DNA of 64,000 nucleotides from Streptomyces asoensis (lineage in GTDB: Bacteria > Actinomycetota > Actinomycetes > Streptomycetales > Streptomycetaceae): assembly GCF_016860545.1 (NCBI RefSeq), contig NZ_BNEB01000005.1, positions 2,232,001-2,296,000 on the forward strand. Reading direction: 5' to 3'. Numbering within the stretch: the stretch's first letter is position 1; each line of letters begins with the position of its first letter. The notes below the pieces were generated by a model, which ran no database searches, was not told where the DNA came from, and worked only from the letters and a program-made list of their open reading frames with translations. Shown in pieces: positions 7,476 through 15,511 of the stretch. The position numbers and the translations under genes were made by a program.

Positions 7476-8997
7476 AGCCGCAGCCGCTGCCCGTGGCCAC
7501 CGGGAGCGGCGCGGGCGCCCCGATCTTGGGCAGTCCGAGCAGGACGCCGGCCGGCTTGGCCGCCTTCTCGGCGGTGCGCTTCTCCCAGGCGTCCCCCGCG
7601 CGCGTGCGGCGCACGTCGAGGACCGGGCCCTCGGCGAGGAGATGGTGCGGAGCCGCGTACGTCACCTCGACGGTCACGACGTCACCCGGGCGCACCTCCT
7701 GGTCCGGCTTGGTGAAGTGGACCAGGCGGTTGTCGGGGGCGCGGCCGGACAGACGGTGGGTCGCGCCGTCCTTGCGGCCCTCGCCCTCGGCGACCATCAG
7801 CTCGATGGTGCGGCCGACCTGCTTCTTGTTCTCCTCCCAGGAGATCTCCTCCTGGACGGCGACGAGACGCTCGTAGCGCGCCTGCACGACCTCCTTGGGG
7901 ATCTGGTCCTCCATGGTCGCGGCCGGGGTGCCGGGGCGCTTGGAGTACTGGAAGGTGAACGCCTGCGCGAAGCGGGCCTCGCGGACCGTGTGCAGGGTCT
8001 GCTCGAAGTCCTCCTCGGTCTCGCCGGGGAAGCCCACGATGATGTCGGTGGTGATCGCGGCGTGCGGGATGGCGGCGCGGACCTTCTCGATGATCCCGAG
8101 GTAGCGCTCCTGCCGGTAGGAGCGGCGCATCGCCTTCAGCACGGTGTCCGAGCCGGACTGGAGGGGCATGTGCAGCTGCGGCATCACGTTGGGCGTCTCG
8201 GCCATGGCGGCGATGACGTCGTCGGTGAAGTCGCGCGGGTGCGGGGAGGTGAAGCGGACGCGCTCCAGGCCCTCGATCGCGCCGCATGCGCGCAGGAGCT
8301 TGCTGAAGGCCTCCCGGTCGCCGATGTCCGATCCGTACGCGTTGACGTTCTGGCCGAGCAGGGTGATCTCGGAGACGCCCTCGCCGACGAGTGCCTCGAT
8401 CTCGGCGAGGATGTCGCCGGTCCGGCGGTCCTTCTCCTTGCCGCGCAGGGCGGGGACGATGCAGAAGGTGCAGGTGTTGTTGCAGCCGACGGAGATCGAC
8501 ACCCACGCCGCGTACGCGCTCTCGCGCCGCGTCGGCAGGGTGGAGGGGAAGGCCTCCAGCGACTCCGCGATCTCGACCTGTGCCTCTTCCTGCACGCGCG
8601 CGCGTTCCAGCAGCACCGGGAGCTTGCCGATGTTGTGCGTGCCGAAGACGACGTCCACCCAGGGCGCCTTCTTGGTGATGGTGTCGCGGTCCTTCTGCGC
8701 CAGGCAGCCGCCGACCGCGATCTGCATCCCGGGACGGCTCGCCTTGCGCGGCGCGAGCCGTCCGAGGTTGCCGTAGAGCCGGTTGTCGGCGTTCTCCCGC
8801 ACCGCGCACGTGTTGAAGACGACGACGTCCGCGTCGCCGTCCGACCCCTCGGGTGCGCGCACGTACCCGGCCTCTTCGAGCAGCCCGGACAATCGCTCGG
8901 AGTCGTGGACGTTCATCTGGCACCCGTAGGTGCGGATCTCATAGCTCTTGGGTACGTGAACGTCCACTGCGAGGCTCCGGTCGCTGCTGCTGGTCAT
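7468..8997 (-). CDS. miaB: tRNA-2-methylthio-N6-dimethylallyladenosine synthase MiaB
   Basis: A 509-residue radical SAM methylthiotransferase acting on i6A37 of tRNA made by MiaA. The N-terminal UPF0004 domain carries the auxiliary cluster cysteines C26 (TYGCQMN), C64 (FNTCAVRE) and C98 (GGCLAQ). The radical SAM cluster is C172, C176 and C179 in GCNNTCTFC, and a TRAM domain closes the fold near residues 385-450. The protein then has a tail of about 55 residues ending in GSGCGCD, with two extra cysteines. The ATG at 8997 fits the family; its SD is weak. The extradiol-like gene follows on the same strand. Confidence 0.95.
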   Translation of the reverse strand: MTSSSDRSLAVDVHVPKSYEIRTYGCQMNVHDSERLSGLLEEAGYVRAPEGSDGDADVVVFNTCAVRENADNRLYGNLGRLAPRKASRPGMQIAVGGCLAQKDRDTITKKAPWVDVVFGTHNIGKLPVLLERARVQEEAQVEIAESLEAFPSTLPTRRESAYAAWVSISVGCNNTCTFCIVPALRGKEKDRRTGDILAEIEALVGEGVSEITLLGQNVNAYGSDIGDREAFSKLLRACGAIEGLERVRFTSPHPRDFTDDVIAAMAETPNVMPQLHMPLQSGSDTVLKAMRRSYRQERYLGIIEKVRAAIPHAAITTDIIVGFPGETEEDFEQTLHTVREARFAQAFTFQYSKRPGTPAATMEDQIPKEVVQARYERLVAVQEEISWEENKKQVGRTIELMVAEGEGRKDGATHRLSGRAPDNRLVHFTKPDQEVRPGDVVTVEVTYAAPHHLLAEGPVLDVRRTRAGDAWEKRTAEKAAKPAGVLLGLPKIGAPAPLPVATGSGCGCD

Positions 8998-9088
8998 GGC
9001 TCAAGGGTAGGCGCTCGCGCGAGACGCCCTGCTGCCCCAGGGGCCGTGCTCCCGGCACCCGCGTGCCCCGCCCCAAGCCGTGCGGCCG

Positions 9089-9787
9089 TCAGGGGTCGAT
9101 GAGGCCGGCGCGGATCGCGTAGCGGGTGAGTTCCAGACGGTCACGCATGCCCAGCTTCTGAAGGAGGTTGGCCCGGTGCCGTTCCACCGTCTTGGCGCTG
9201 ATGAACAGCAGCGTGCCGATCTCCCGGGAGGTGTGGCCCTCGGCGACGAGCTTGAGGATCTCCTCCTCGCGCTCGGTGATGGGCCGCTCGGGCAGACCGC
9301 CGACGCCGTCGCCGCGGTGCAGCCGGTCCAGGTAGGAGCGGACGAGGGCCCGCTCGGCGCCCGGGTAGATGAAGGGCTCGTCCCGCACGACCGCACGGCA
9401 GGCCTCGACGAGGTCCCGGTCCGCCACCGACTTCAGGACGTAGCCGCCCGCCCCGGCCTTGAGCGCCTCGAAGAAGTACTGCTCGTTGTCGTACATGGTC
9501 AGGATGAGGATGCGCAGGTCCGGAAGGCGGCGCGACAGCTCACGGGCCGCCTGGAGCCCGGTCATCCGCGGCATGGCGATGTCGAGGACGGCCAGGTCGA
9601 TGTCCCCGGCCCGGGCCCGCTCGACCGCCTCGGCTCCGTCGCCGGCCTCCGCGATCACCGTCAGGTCGGGCTCGCCGTCCAGGATGAGCCGTACTCCCCT
9701 GCGCACCAGGGTGTGATCGTCGGCGAGCAGGACCCGGGTCGGCGGGGTCTTCGGCGCGGGCGCGCCCGGCGCGAGGCGATCTGCCAT
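9089..9787 (-). CDS. NarL/FixJ-family response regulator
   Basis: A 232-residue cytoplasmic regulator. The receiver domain has the acidic pair DD near residue 23, the phosphoacceptor D69 (LAVLDIAMP) and the conserved Lys (GYVLKS). A LuxR-type helix-turn-helix fills the C-terminus (ITEREEEILKLVAEGHTSREIG...KTVERHRANLLQKLG). The ATG at 9787 overlaps the stop of the sensor kinase gene by one base (TGATG), so translation is probably coupled. It would be phosphorylated by that kinase. Its targets are unknown; the closest divergent candidate is the antiporter operon at 11.2 kb. Confidence 0.9.
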   Translation of the reverse strand: MADRLAPGAPAPKTPPTRVLLADDHTLVRRGVRLILDGEPDLTVIAEAGDGAEAVERARAGDIDLAVLDIAMPRMTGLQAARELSRRLPDLRILILTMYDNEQYFFEALKAGAGGYVLKSVADRDLVEACRAVVRDEPFIYPGAERALVRSYLDRLHRGDGVGGLPERPITEREEEILKLVAEGHTSREIGTLLFISAKTVERHRANLLQKLGMRDRLELTRYAIRAGLIDP

Positions 9788-10917
9788 CACTTGCCTCCGT
9801 ACGGCGCGGGGGCGTCCGCCTGTCCGGCGTGCGCGCCGGTGCCGGGGTCGACGGCGCTGCCGGTGCCTGTTCCGGTGCTCGTCCCGGTTTCGGTTCCTGT
9901 GTCTGTGTCTGTATTGGTGTCCACACCGGTGTCTGTGCTGGTGGCGGTGGTCGTAACCGGGCCGGTACCGGTACCCGCGGCCGCCCGGAGCCGCACCTCC
10001 GTACCCCGGCCGCCGCCGTCCGTGCCCGAGGACACCGTCAGGGTCGCCCCGATCAGCAGGGCCCGCTCCCGCATGCCCCGGATACCGGCGCCTTCCCCGG
10101 CGGCCGCGCCCAGACCCCTGCCGTTGTCGCGCACGAGGAGTTCCACGCCTCCGCGGACGGGGCTCAGGTGCAGTTCGGCACGGTCGGCTCCGGAGTGGCG
10201 GGCGGTGTTGGTGAGGGCCTCCTGGGCCACGCGGTAGAGCACGAGCTCCGTCTCCTCGGTCAGTGGGGGCAGACCGGCGCGGAGGTCGTGTCGCACTGTC
10301 AGTCCGTGGGTGGTGTACTCCGCCGCGAGCGAGCGCAGCGCGCTGAGCAGCCCGAGCTCGTCGAGGACGCCGGGGCGCAGCCGCCGGGCGATACGGCGGA
10401 TCTCGTCGAGGCCGGCCCGGGTGGCCTCCTGCGCCTGGCCCAACTCCTCGCGCAGGTCCTGCGGGGCCCGGTCGGCGACGCGTTTGAGCTGGAGCAGCAC
10501 GGCGGTGAGGGTCTGGCCGACCTCGTCGTGGAGTTCGCGGGCGACGCGGTGGCGCTCGCGTTCCTGGGCGGACAGCGCGCCCGCCGCGCTGGCGGCCCGC
10601 TCGGCCTCCAGCCGGTCCAGCATGGCGTTGTACGTCGTGATCAGCTCGGCCGTCTCGACCGGTCCCGAGACGACGGCACGGGCCCCGGGGTGCAGCAGGT
10701 CGGCGTCGGTCATGGCCCGCCCCAGCCGTCCCAGGGGCGCAAGACCCACGCGCAGCACGATCGCGTTGACGGTCAGCAGGGCGGCCAGACCGGCCACCAC
10801 GACCAGCACCTCGCCCGGCAATATGGGGGTGGAGACGGTGACCGGGCCCAGCAGCAGGCCGGTGGCCACGATCAGACCGACGGCGTTGAGCACGAAGATC
10901 CGCCGGAACAGCGACAT
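9787..10917 (-). CDS. NarL-type sensor histidine kinase with Thr/Asp/Gly-rich tail
   Basis: A 376-residue kinase starting at the ATG at 10917, 8 bases behind GGAGG. Two hydrophobic helices near residues 8-24 and 36-56 anchor it in the membrane with almost no extracellular loop. A HAMP-like segment follows, then the HisKA_3 dimerisation domain with phospho-acceptor H130 (RELHDEVGQT) and an HATPase domain (DNGRGLG, GIRGMRERA). The last 50 residues are a low-complexity run of alternating Thr, Asp and Gly encoded by short repeats at about 9830-9960. It is coupled to the response regulator gene. Confidence 0.9.
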   Translation of the reverse strand: MSLFRRIFVLNAVGLIVATGLLLGPVTVSTPILPGEVLVVVAGLAALLTVNAIVLRVGLAPLGRLGRAMTDADLLHPGARAVVSGPVETAELITTYNAMLDRLEAERAASAAGALSAQERERHRVARELHDEVGQTLTAVLLQLKRVADRAPQDLREELGQAQEATRAGLDEIRRIARRLRPGVLDELGLLSALRSLAAEYTTHGLTVRHDLRAGLPPLTEETELVLYRVAQEALTNTARHSGADRAELHLSPVRGGVELLVRDNGRGLGAAAGEGAGIRGMRERALLIGATLTVSSGTDGGGRGTEVRLRAAAGTGTGPVTTTATSTDTGVDTNTDTDTGTETGTSTGTGTGSAVDPGTGAHAGQADAPAPYGGK

Positions 10918-11248
10918 GTGCGTGCCTCCTCCTCGTCGGTCTCGCCCGTCCGGCCGGTTCGGCCCGTGACCCGGGTCCCCTCCGGGCCGTCCGTCCGGTC
11001 CGGCGACACCGCGCCGATCCCGTGGCGCCGGACCGGGAGCACCGTGCTGTTTCCATGGCGCCGCCGTGACCAGCCTCTCCGTCCATCGTCGGCCCTGTCC
11101 ATCCGTCACGACACCCATGTCGTCACCGTACGGGTGGATGGCAGCATGGCGGCTTTGGGCACTCGCCCCGGACGTCACTCCTCGCGTACGTCACAGGGAC
11201 AACCGACGGGCGTCGCGACCACCGGCTCGACCAGTAAGGGGAAGAAAC
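10918..11248. other. 331-bp divergent intergenic region
   Basis: This lies between the kinase gene (minus) and the antiporter operon (plus). The minus-strand SD (GGAGGAGG) sits next to 10920. On the plus side two copies of acgtcac occur 18 bp apart near 11172-11196, a possible regulator site. I see no convincing coding sequence in it. Confidence 0.4.
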
Positions 11249-11734
11249 GTGTCTGCTCCACGCCTCAGGACGACACCACTGCCAGGCATCGGAGTCCAGT
11301 ACGACCTCGTGACGCGGGAGCAACGCCACCTGTCCGTGGTCGCCCACCGCGACGGCGCGCGTACGGTCAGCCTCTACCAGGCCGACGACCCGGACTCCTG
11401 CGCCCAGTCGCTGCGGCTGACCGGCGCGGAGGCCGGGTCAATGATCGACGCGCTGATGCCGTCCCACCACAGCGCCAGCCTGCTGTACACCACGGACCTC
11501 GGGCTGGTCGCCGAACGCATCGAGGTGGCCGCCACCTCGCGCTGGAACGGGCGCGTGCTGGGCGAGACACGCATGCGCACGGAGACCGGTTCCTCGATCG
11601 TGGCGGTGCTGCGACGGGCCGAGGCCATCCCCTCCCCGGCGCCGGACTTCCGTCTCGCGGGCGGCGACACCCTCATCGTCATCGGCACGCGCGAAGGCGT
11701 GGACGCGGCGGCGGCCATCCTCGGGCGGGAGTGA
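11249..11734 (+). CDS. TrkA-C domain regulatory subunit of a cation/proton antiporter
   Basis: A 161-residue cytoplasmic protein. The GTG at 11249 is preceded by AAGGGGAAG at a good distance. The N-terminal half starts GIGVQYDLVTREQRHLSVV; the C-terminal half is a TrkA_C (RCK-C) domain ending in a typical FRLAGGDTLIVIGTREGV segment. This two-part layout is that of KhtT-type subunits, which gate the CPA2 antiporter encoded next to them. The antiporter gene begins 4 bp after its stop, so the two form an operon. Potassium efflux is the usual role in this family, but ion specificity cannot be read here. Confidence 0.85.
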   Translation: MSAPRLRTTPLPGIGVQYDLVTREQRHLSVVAHRDGARTVSLYQADDPDSCAQSLRLTGAEAGSMIDALMPSHHSASLLYTTDLGLVAERIEVAATSRWNGRVLGETRMRTETGSSIVAVLRRAEAIPSPAPDFRLAGGDTLIVIGTREGVDAAAAILGRE

Positions 11735-11738
11735 TCGA

Positions 11739-12980
11739 GTGCATTCCGCTGTCCTGCTGATCGAGTTCGGTTCCATCATCCTCGGCCTCGGCCTGCTCGG
11801 CCGGTTCGCCGCCCGTTTCCGGTTCTCGCCGATACCGCTCTACCTGCTGTCCGGCCTGGCGTTCGGCGAGGGCGGCCTGCTGCCGCTCGGCGCGAGCGAG
11901 GAGTTCGTCGCCACCGGTGCGGAGATCGGCGTCATCCTGCTCCTGCTGATGCTCGGCCTGGAGTACACGGCGAGCGACCTGGTCTCCAACCTCAAGGCGC
12001 ACTATCCGGCCGGTCTCGTCGACTGTGCCCTCAACGCCCTGCCGGGCGCGGCCGCCGCGCTGCTGCTGGGCTGGGGGCCGGTCGCCGCCGTCGTCCTGGC
12101 GGGCGTCACCTGGATCTCGTCGTCCGGGGTGATCGCCAAGGTGCTGGGCGACCTGGGCCGGGTCGGCAACCGGGAGACCCCGGTGATCCTCAGCGTGCTG
12201 GTCCTGGAGGACCTGGCGATGGCCGTGTACCTGCCCATCGTGACCGCGCTGGTCGCCGGGGTGGGCCTGGCGGCCGGCAGTGTGACCCTGGCGATCGCGC
12301 TGGGTGTCGCGGGGCTCGTGCTGTTCGCCGCGGTGCGCTACGGCCGGGTCATCTCCCGGTTCGTGTCGAGCGACGACCCGGAGAAGCTGCTCCTCGTCGT
12401 GCTGGGGCTCACGATCCTGGTCGCCGGTGTGGCGCAGCAGCTCCAGGTGTCGGCGGCCGTGGGGGCGTTCCTGGTGGGCATCGCGCTCTCCGGTGAGGTG
12501 GCCGAGGGTGCGCACACCCTGCTGAGTCCGCTGCGGGACCTGTTCGCCGCCGTCTTCTTCGTCTTCTTCGGGCTGCACACCGATCCGGCGAGCATCCCGC
12601 CCGTCCTGCTGCCCGCCCTCGTCCTGGCGGTCGTCACCGCCGCGACGAAGATCGCGACGGGTTACTGGGCCGCCCGGCGGGCCGGTATCTCGCTCAAGGG
12701 GCGCTGGCGCGCGGGCGGTGCGCTGGTGGCGCGCGGGGAGTTCTCGATCGTCATCGCCGGGCTGGCGGTGACCGCCGGGATCGAGCCGTCGCTCGGGCCG
12801 CTGGCCACGGCGTACGTCCTGATCCTGGTCGTGCTGGGCCCGCTGACCGCCCGCTACACGGAGCCGCTGGCCGCCTGGTGGGCGCGGCGCGGGGCGCCCC
12901 GCCCCGCTGTCCCGTCCGAGGAGATCGCCCCTGCGGAACTGCTGCCGGAGCCCCGACCCCAGGCGCCGGCACACGACTGA
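11739..12980 (+). CDS. CPA2 family monovalent cation/proton antiporter
   Basis: A 413-residue integral membrane protein with 11 to 13 hydrophobic segments, starting at the GTG at 11739. The family features visible are an early EFGSIILGLGLLGRF helix, SPIPLYLLSGLAFGEGGLLP, and the long LLLVVLGLTILVAGVAQQLQVSAAVGAFLVGIALSG region. It lacks a C-terminal RCK domain; that function is supplied by the upstream gene. It most resembles KefB/KhtU-type K+(Na+)/H+ antiporters, so a role in ion and pH homeostasis under alkaline or osmotic stress is likely. It ends at a repeat-filled 1-kb gap. Confidence 0.9.
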   Translation: MHSAVLLIEFGSIILGLGLLGRFAARFRFSPIPLYLLSGLAFGEGGLLPLGASEEFVATGAEIGVILLLLMLGLEYTASDLVSNLKAHYPAGLVDCALNALPGAAAALLLGWGPVAAVVLAGVTWISSSGVIAKVLGDLGRVGNRETPVILSVLVLEDLAMAVYLPIVTALVAGVGLAAGSVTLAIALGVAGLVLFAAVRYGRVISRFVSSDDPEKLLLVVLGLTILVAGVAQQLQVSAAVGAFLVGIALSGEVAEGAHTLLSPLRDLFAAVFFVFFGLHTDPASIPPVLLPALVLAVVTAATKIATGYWAARRAGISLKGRWRAGGALVARGEFSIVIAGLAVTAGIEPSLGPLATAYVLILVVLGPLTARYTEPLAAWWARRGAPRPAVPSEEIAPAELLPEPRPQAPAHD

Positions 12981-14002
12981 GACACGGCCGGGGCCGTGGT
13001 CGGTGCGCCCGCCCCCCGGCCCGGGCCGCGCAACGCCGCGACCGCGTCTCCCTCACCCCGCCGGGCCGCCCCAGCGCCCCGGCGGGTCCGCACACCCTCT
13101 GTCCGGGCCCCGCCCCACGCCACCGGGCCCCGGACGACGGGTCCGGCTACGCACCACCCGTCGGGCCGCCCCACCGCCCCGGCGGGTCCGCATACCCTCT
13201 GTCCGGGCCCCGCCCCACGCCACCGGGCCCCGGACGACGGGTCCGGCTACGCGCCACCCGTCGGGCCGCACCCGACTCCGAGCAGGCTCACGCCATCCGG
13301 CGGGCCGCCCAGTCTCACGCCGCCCGGCCGGGCCCCGCACCACGCCGCCGGGCCCCGGACGACGGGTCCGGCCTCGCACCACCCGCCGGACCGCACACGA
13401 CGCCGTGCAGGCTCATGCCATCCGACGGGGCCGCACACGACGGCGTCCAGGCTCACATCACCCGGCCCCGGCGGGACCTCACGCTCTCCCGCCGGGCCTC
13501 GCACCACCCGGTCCCGCCTCGCACGCCGCCTGCCGCGTACGACGGCGTCCAGGCTCACGCCATCCCGCCAGGCCCCACCCGACCCCGAACGGCCAACGCC
13601 ACCCCGCCGGGCCTCGCACGACCAGGCCCGGCCTCAAGCCACCCATGACCGGGTATGACGACCTGTGCCGCACCTGGGTGCCGCGGGACCGCAGGCGCAC
13701 GACGGCCGACGGGCACGGACGCCACGGCCCGCGGGCGTACGAAGGCCGTTGACCGCAGCCGCACCCGCACGGCACCGCCGCCGGTACGGCTGCGCCACGC
13801 CCGCTGCCAAGCCCTCCCAGGCCCTCGCGAAGCCCCCCCCCCGGCCCTCTCGCCACGACCCGGGGCCCTCGCGCACGCCTCCGGGCCCCTGCCACACCCC
13901 CTCCTGGCCGCCGGGCCCCGGAACCCCGGTCCCGGGCTCCAGAACCCCCGGAACCCCGGTCAGCTCACCCCCGTGGGCAAGCCGCCTCTGAGGGGGCCGG
14001 CC
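12981..14002. repeat. 1-kb gene-free region of tandem and degenerate GC-rich repeats
   Basis: There is no credible gene between the antiporter (plus) and the MazG-like gene (minus). The core is a 100-bp tandem duplication at 13062-13161 and 13162-13261, the copies differing at only three visible positions. A third, decayed copy of its second half lies near 13333-13400. Further on, short modules such as gacggcgtccaggctcac recur near 13438, 13541 and 13403. From about 13800 to 13970 the plus strand is strongly C-rich. Open frames here are consequences of repeats and base composition. Confidence 0.8.
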
Positions 14003-14413
14003 TCAGGAGCGGTCGTCGTCAGGGGTCCACCCCTGGCGGCGCAGCACCGCGGACACGTCCGGCGCCTCGTAGTGCTCCCCCTTGAGGACCTTGCCGTCGG
14101 CACGGCGGCTGACCTGGCCGTCCGGGCCCAGCTTGGACATGTTGGACCGGTGGATCTCGGCGAGCACCGCGTCGAGGTCCAGGCCGTGCACCAGGGCCGT
14201 GCCGTAGGCGACGTAGACGACATCGGCCAGCTCGTGCGCAAGCCGGTCCAGTGGGCCGGTGACCGAGACCTCGGCGACCTCCGCCGCCTCCTCGGCGAGG
14301 AGCTCCCCGCGGTGCGCGGCCAGGCTGGGCGACACCTGTGTCGGCGTACTGCGGACGTCCAGTCCGAAGGCGTGGTGGAACTCACGGACCAGGTCGGCGG
14401 GCGATGCACTCAT
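14003..14413 (-). CDS. MazG-like nucleotide pyrophosphohydrolase
   Basis: A 136-residue all-helical protein. The MazG metal-binding signature is clear: EEAAE at about residues 40-44, followed by ELADVVY about 16 residues later. The C-terminal HRSNMSKLGPDGQVSRRADGKVLKGEHYEAP segment is typical of the single-domain actinobacterial type. Members hydrolyse nucleoside triphosphates to monophosphates and pyrophosphate, often as house-cleaning enzymes; the substrate is not evident here. It is divergent from the TAXI receptor gene, with 100 bp between the starts. Confidence 0.85.
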   Translation of the reverse strand: MSASPADLVREFHHAFGLDVRSTPTQVSPSLAAHRGELLAEEAAEVAEVSVTGPLDRLAHELADVVYVAYGTALVHGLDLDAVLAEIHRSNMSKLGPDGQVSRRADGKVLKGEHYEAPDVSAVLRRQGWTPDDDRS

Positions 14414-14512
14414 GCACCGACTGTAACGACGGCCACCGACATCCCGGTCCGGAACCGGTCCTGTGAGCCCCGCCCTGGTCAGCACCGCGTCCCGGCTGGC
14501 AGGATCGCGCCC

Positions 14513-15511
14513 ATGTCCCAGGTCTTCTCGCGCATCGGCAGGCGCCGCGCCCTTCAGGGCACGGCCGCCGGTGTCGTCGTCCTCGGACTGCTCCTGTGGT
14601 GGCTGCTGCCGCTGGGCGAGGACCCGCCGAGCGGGTCGATCACCTTCAGCACGGGCACGACGAGTGGCGTCTACTACGAGTACGGCAGCCGTCTTCGGAC
14701 CGAGCTCGCCAGGGACATGCCCGACCTGGACGTCAACCTGACGACCAGTAACGGCTCGCAGGAGAACGTCGAGCGCGTGGCGACCGGCACGGCCGACTTC
14801 ACCATCGCCGCGGCCGACGCGGTGGAGACGTACGAGAGGCAGCATCCCGGCTCGGCCGCCCGGCTGCGCGGAGTGGCCCGCCTGTACGACGACTACGTCC
14901 AGCTGGTGGTGGCGCGCGGCTCGGACGTCCGGTCCGTCGCTGACCTGCGGGGGCGGACCGTGGCCACCGGGCTGCCCCGCTCGGGTGTGCGGCTGATCGC
15001 CGAGCGGGTGCTCAAGGCGGCGGGGCTGGACCCGGCGAAGGACATCACCGCGGTGGCGCGGGGCATCGACACCGGCCCGGCGCAGCTGAAGCAGGGCAAG
15101 ATCGACGCGTTCTTCTGGTCCGGCGGGGTGCCCACGGCGGGACTGGAGAAGCTGGCCGACGGCTACAGCTTCCGGTTCGTGCCGATCAGCCCCGAACTCG
15201 TCGCCAAGATGCACGACCAGGACGACTCCACCGGCTACTACCGGGCCACGAACATGCCCGAGTCGGCGTATCCGACCATCCAGAACGGCTCGACCGTGGC
15301 GACGATCGCGGTGTCCAACCTGCTGATGACCCGTACGGACGTGGCCCCGCGGCTCACCGAGTGGCTGACCCGGACCGTGATCAAGAGCCGGGACGGCATC
15401 GGCGCCCACGTGCACTCCGCGCAGCTGGTCGATCTGCGCACGGCCATCTACACCGACCCCTTGACGCTGCACGAGGGCGCCCGGCGCTATTACCGCTCCG
15501 TCAAGCCCTAG
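14513..15511 (+). CDS. TAXI family solute receptor
   Basis: A 332-residue exported binding protein starting at the ATG at 14513 with AGGA upstream. An Arg-rich start (RIGRRR) and one hydrophobic helix near residues 16-32 form an uncleaved anchor or signal peptide. The TAXI domain follows, with FSTGTTSGVYYEYGSRL, a conserved TSNGSQENV and GTADFTIA. Such receptors normally feed TRAP transporters, but no TRAP membrane subunit lies nearby. Its last 11 bp overlap the 3' end of the convergent sensor kinase gene. A sensory role for that kinase is possible. Confidence 0.85.
   Translation: MSQVFSRIGRRRALQGTAAGVVVLGLLLWWLLPLGEDPPSGSITFSTGTTSGVYYEYGSRLRTELARDMPDLDVNLTTSNGSQENVERVATGTADFTIAAADAVETYERQHPGSAARLRGVARLYDDYVQLVVARGSDVRSVADLRGRTVATGLPRSGVRLIAERVLKAAGLDPAKDITAVARGIDTGPAQLKQGKIDAFFWSGGVPTAGLEKLADGYSFRFVPISPELVAKMHDQDDSTGYYRATNMPESAYPTIQNGSTVATIAVSNLLMTRTDVAPRLTEWLTRTVIKSRDGIGAHVHSAQLVDLRTAIYTDPLTLHEGARRYYRSVKP

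Noticed and set aside
13003..13752. Plus- and minus-strand ORFs of 100-250 codons in the repeat region
   Set aside because: All are Pro/Arg/Gly low-complexity translations of the repeats and overlap each other in several frames.
12981..14002. CRISPR array
   Set aside because: The repeats are 100 bp and adjacent or degenerate, without regular unique spacers, and no cas genes are present.
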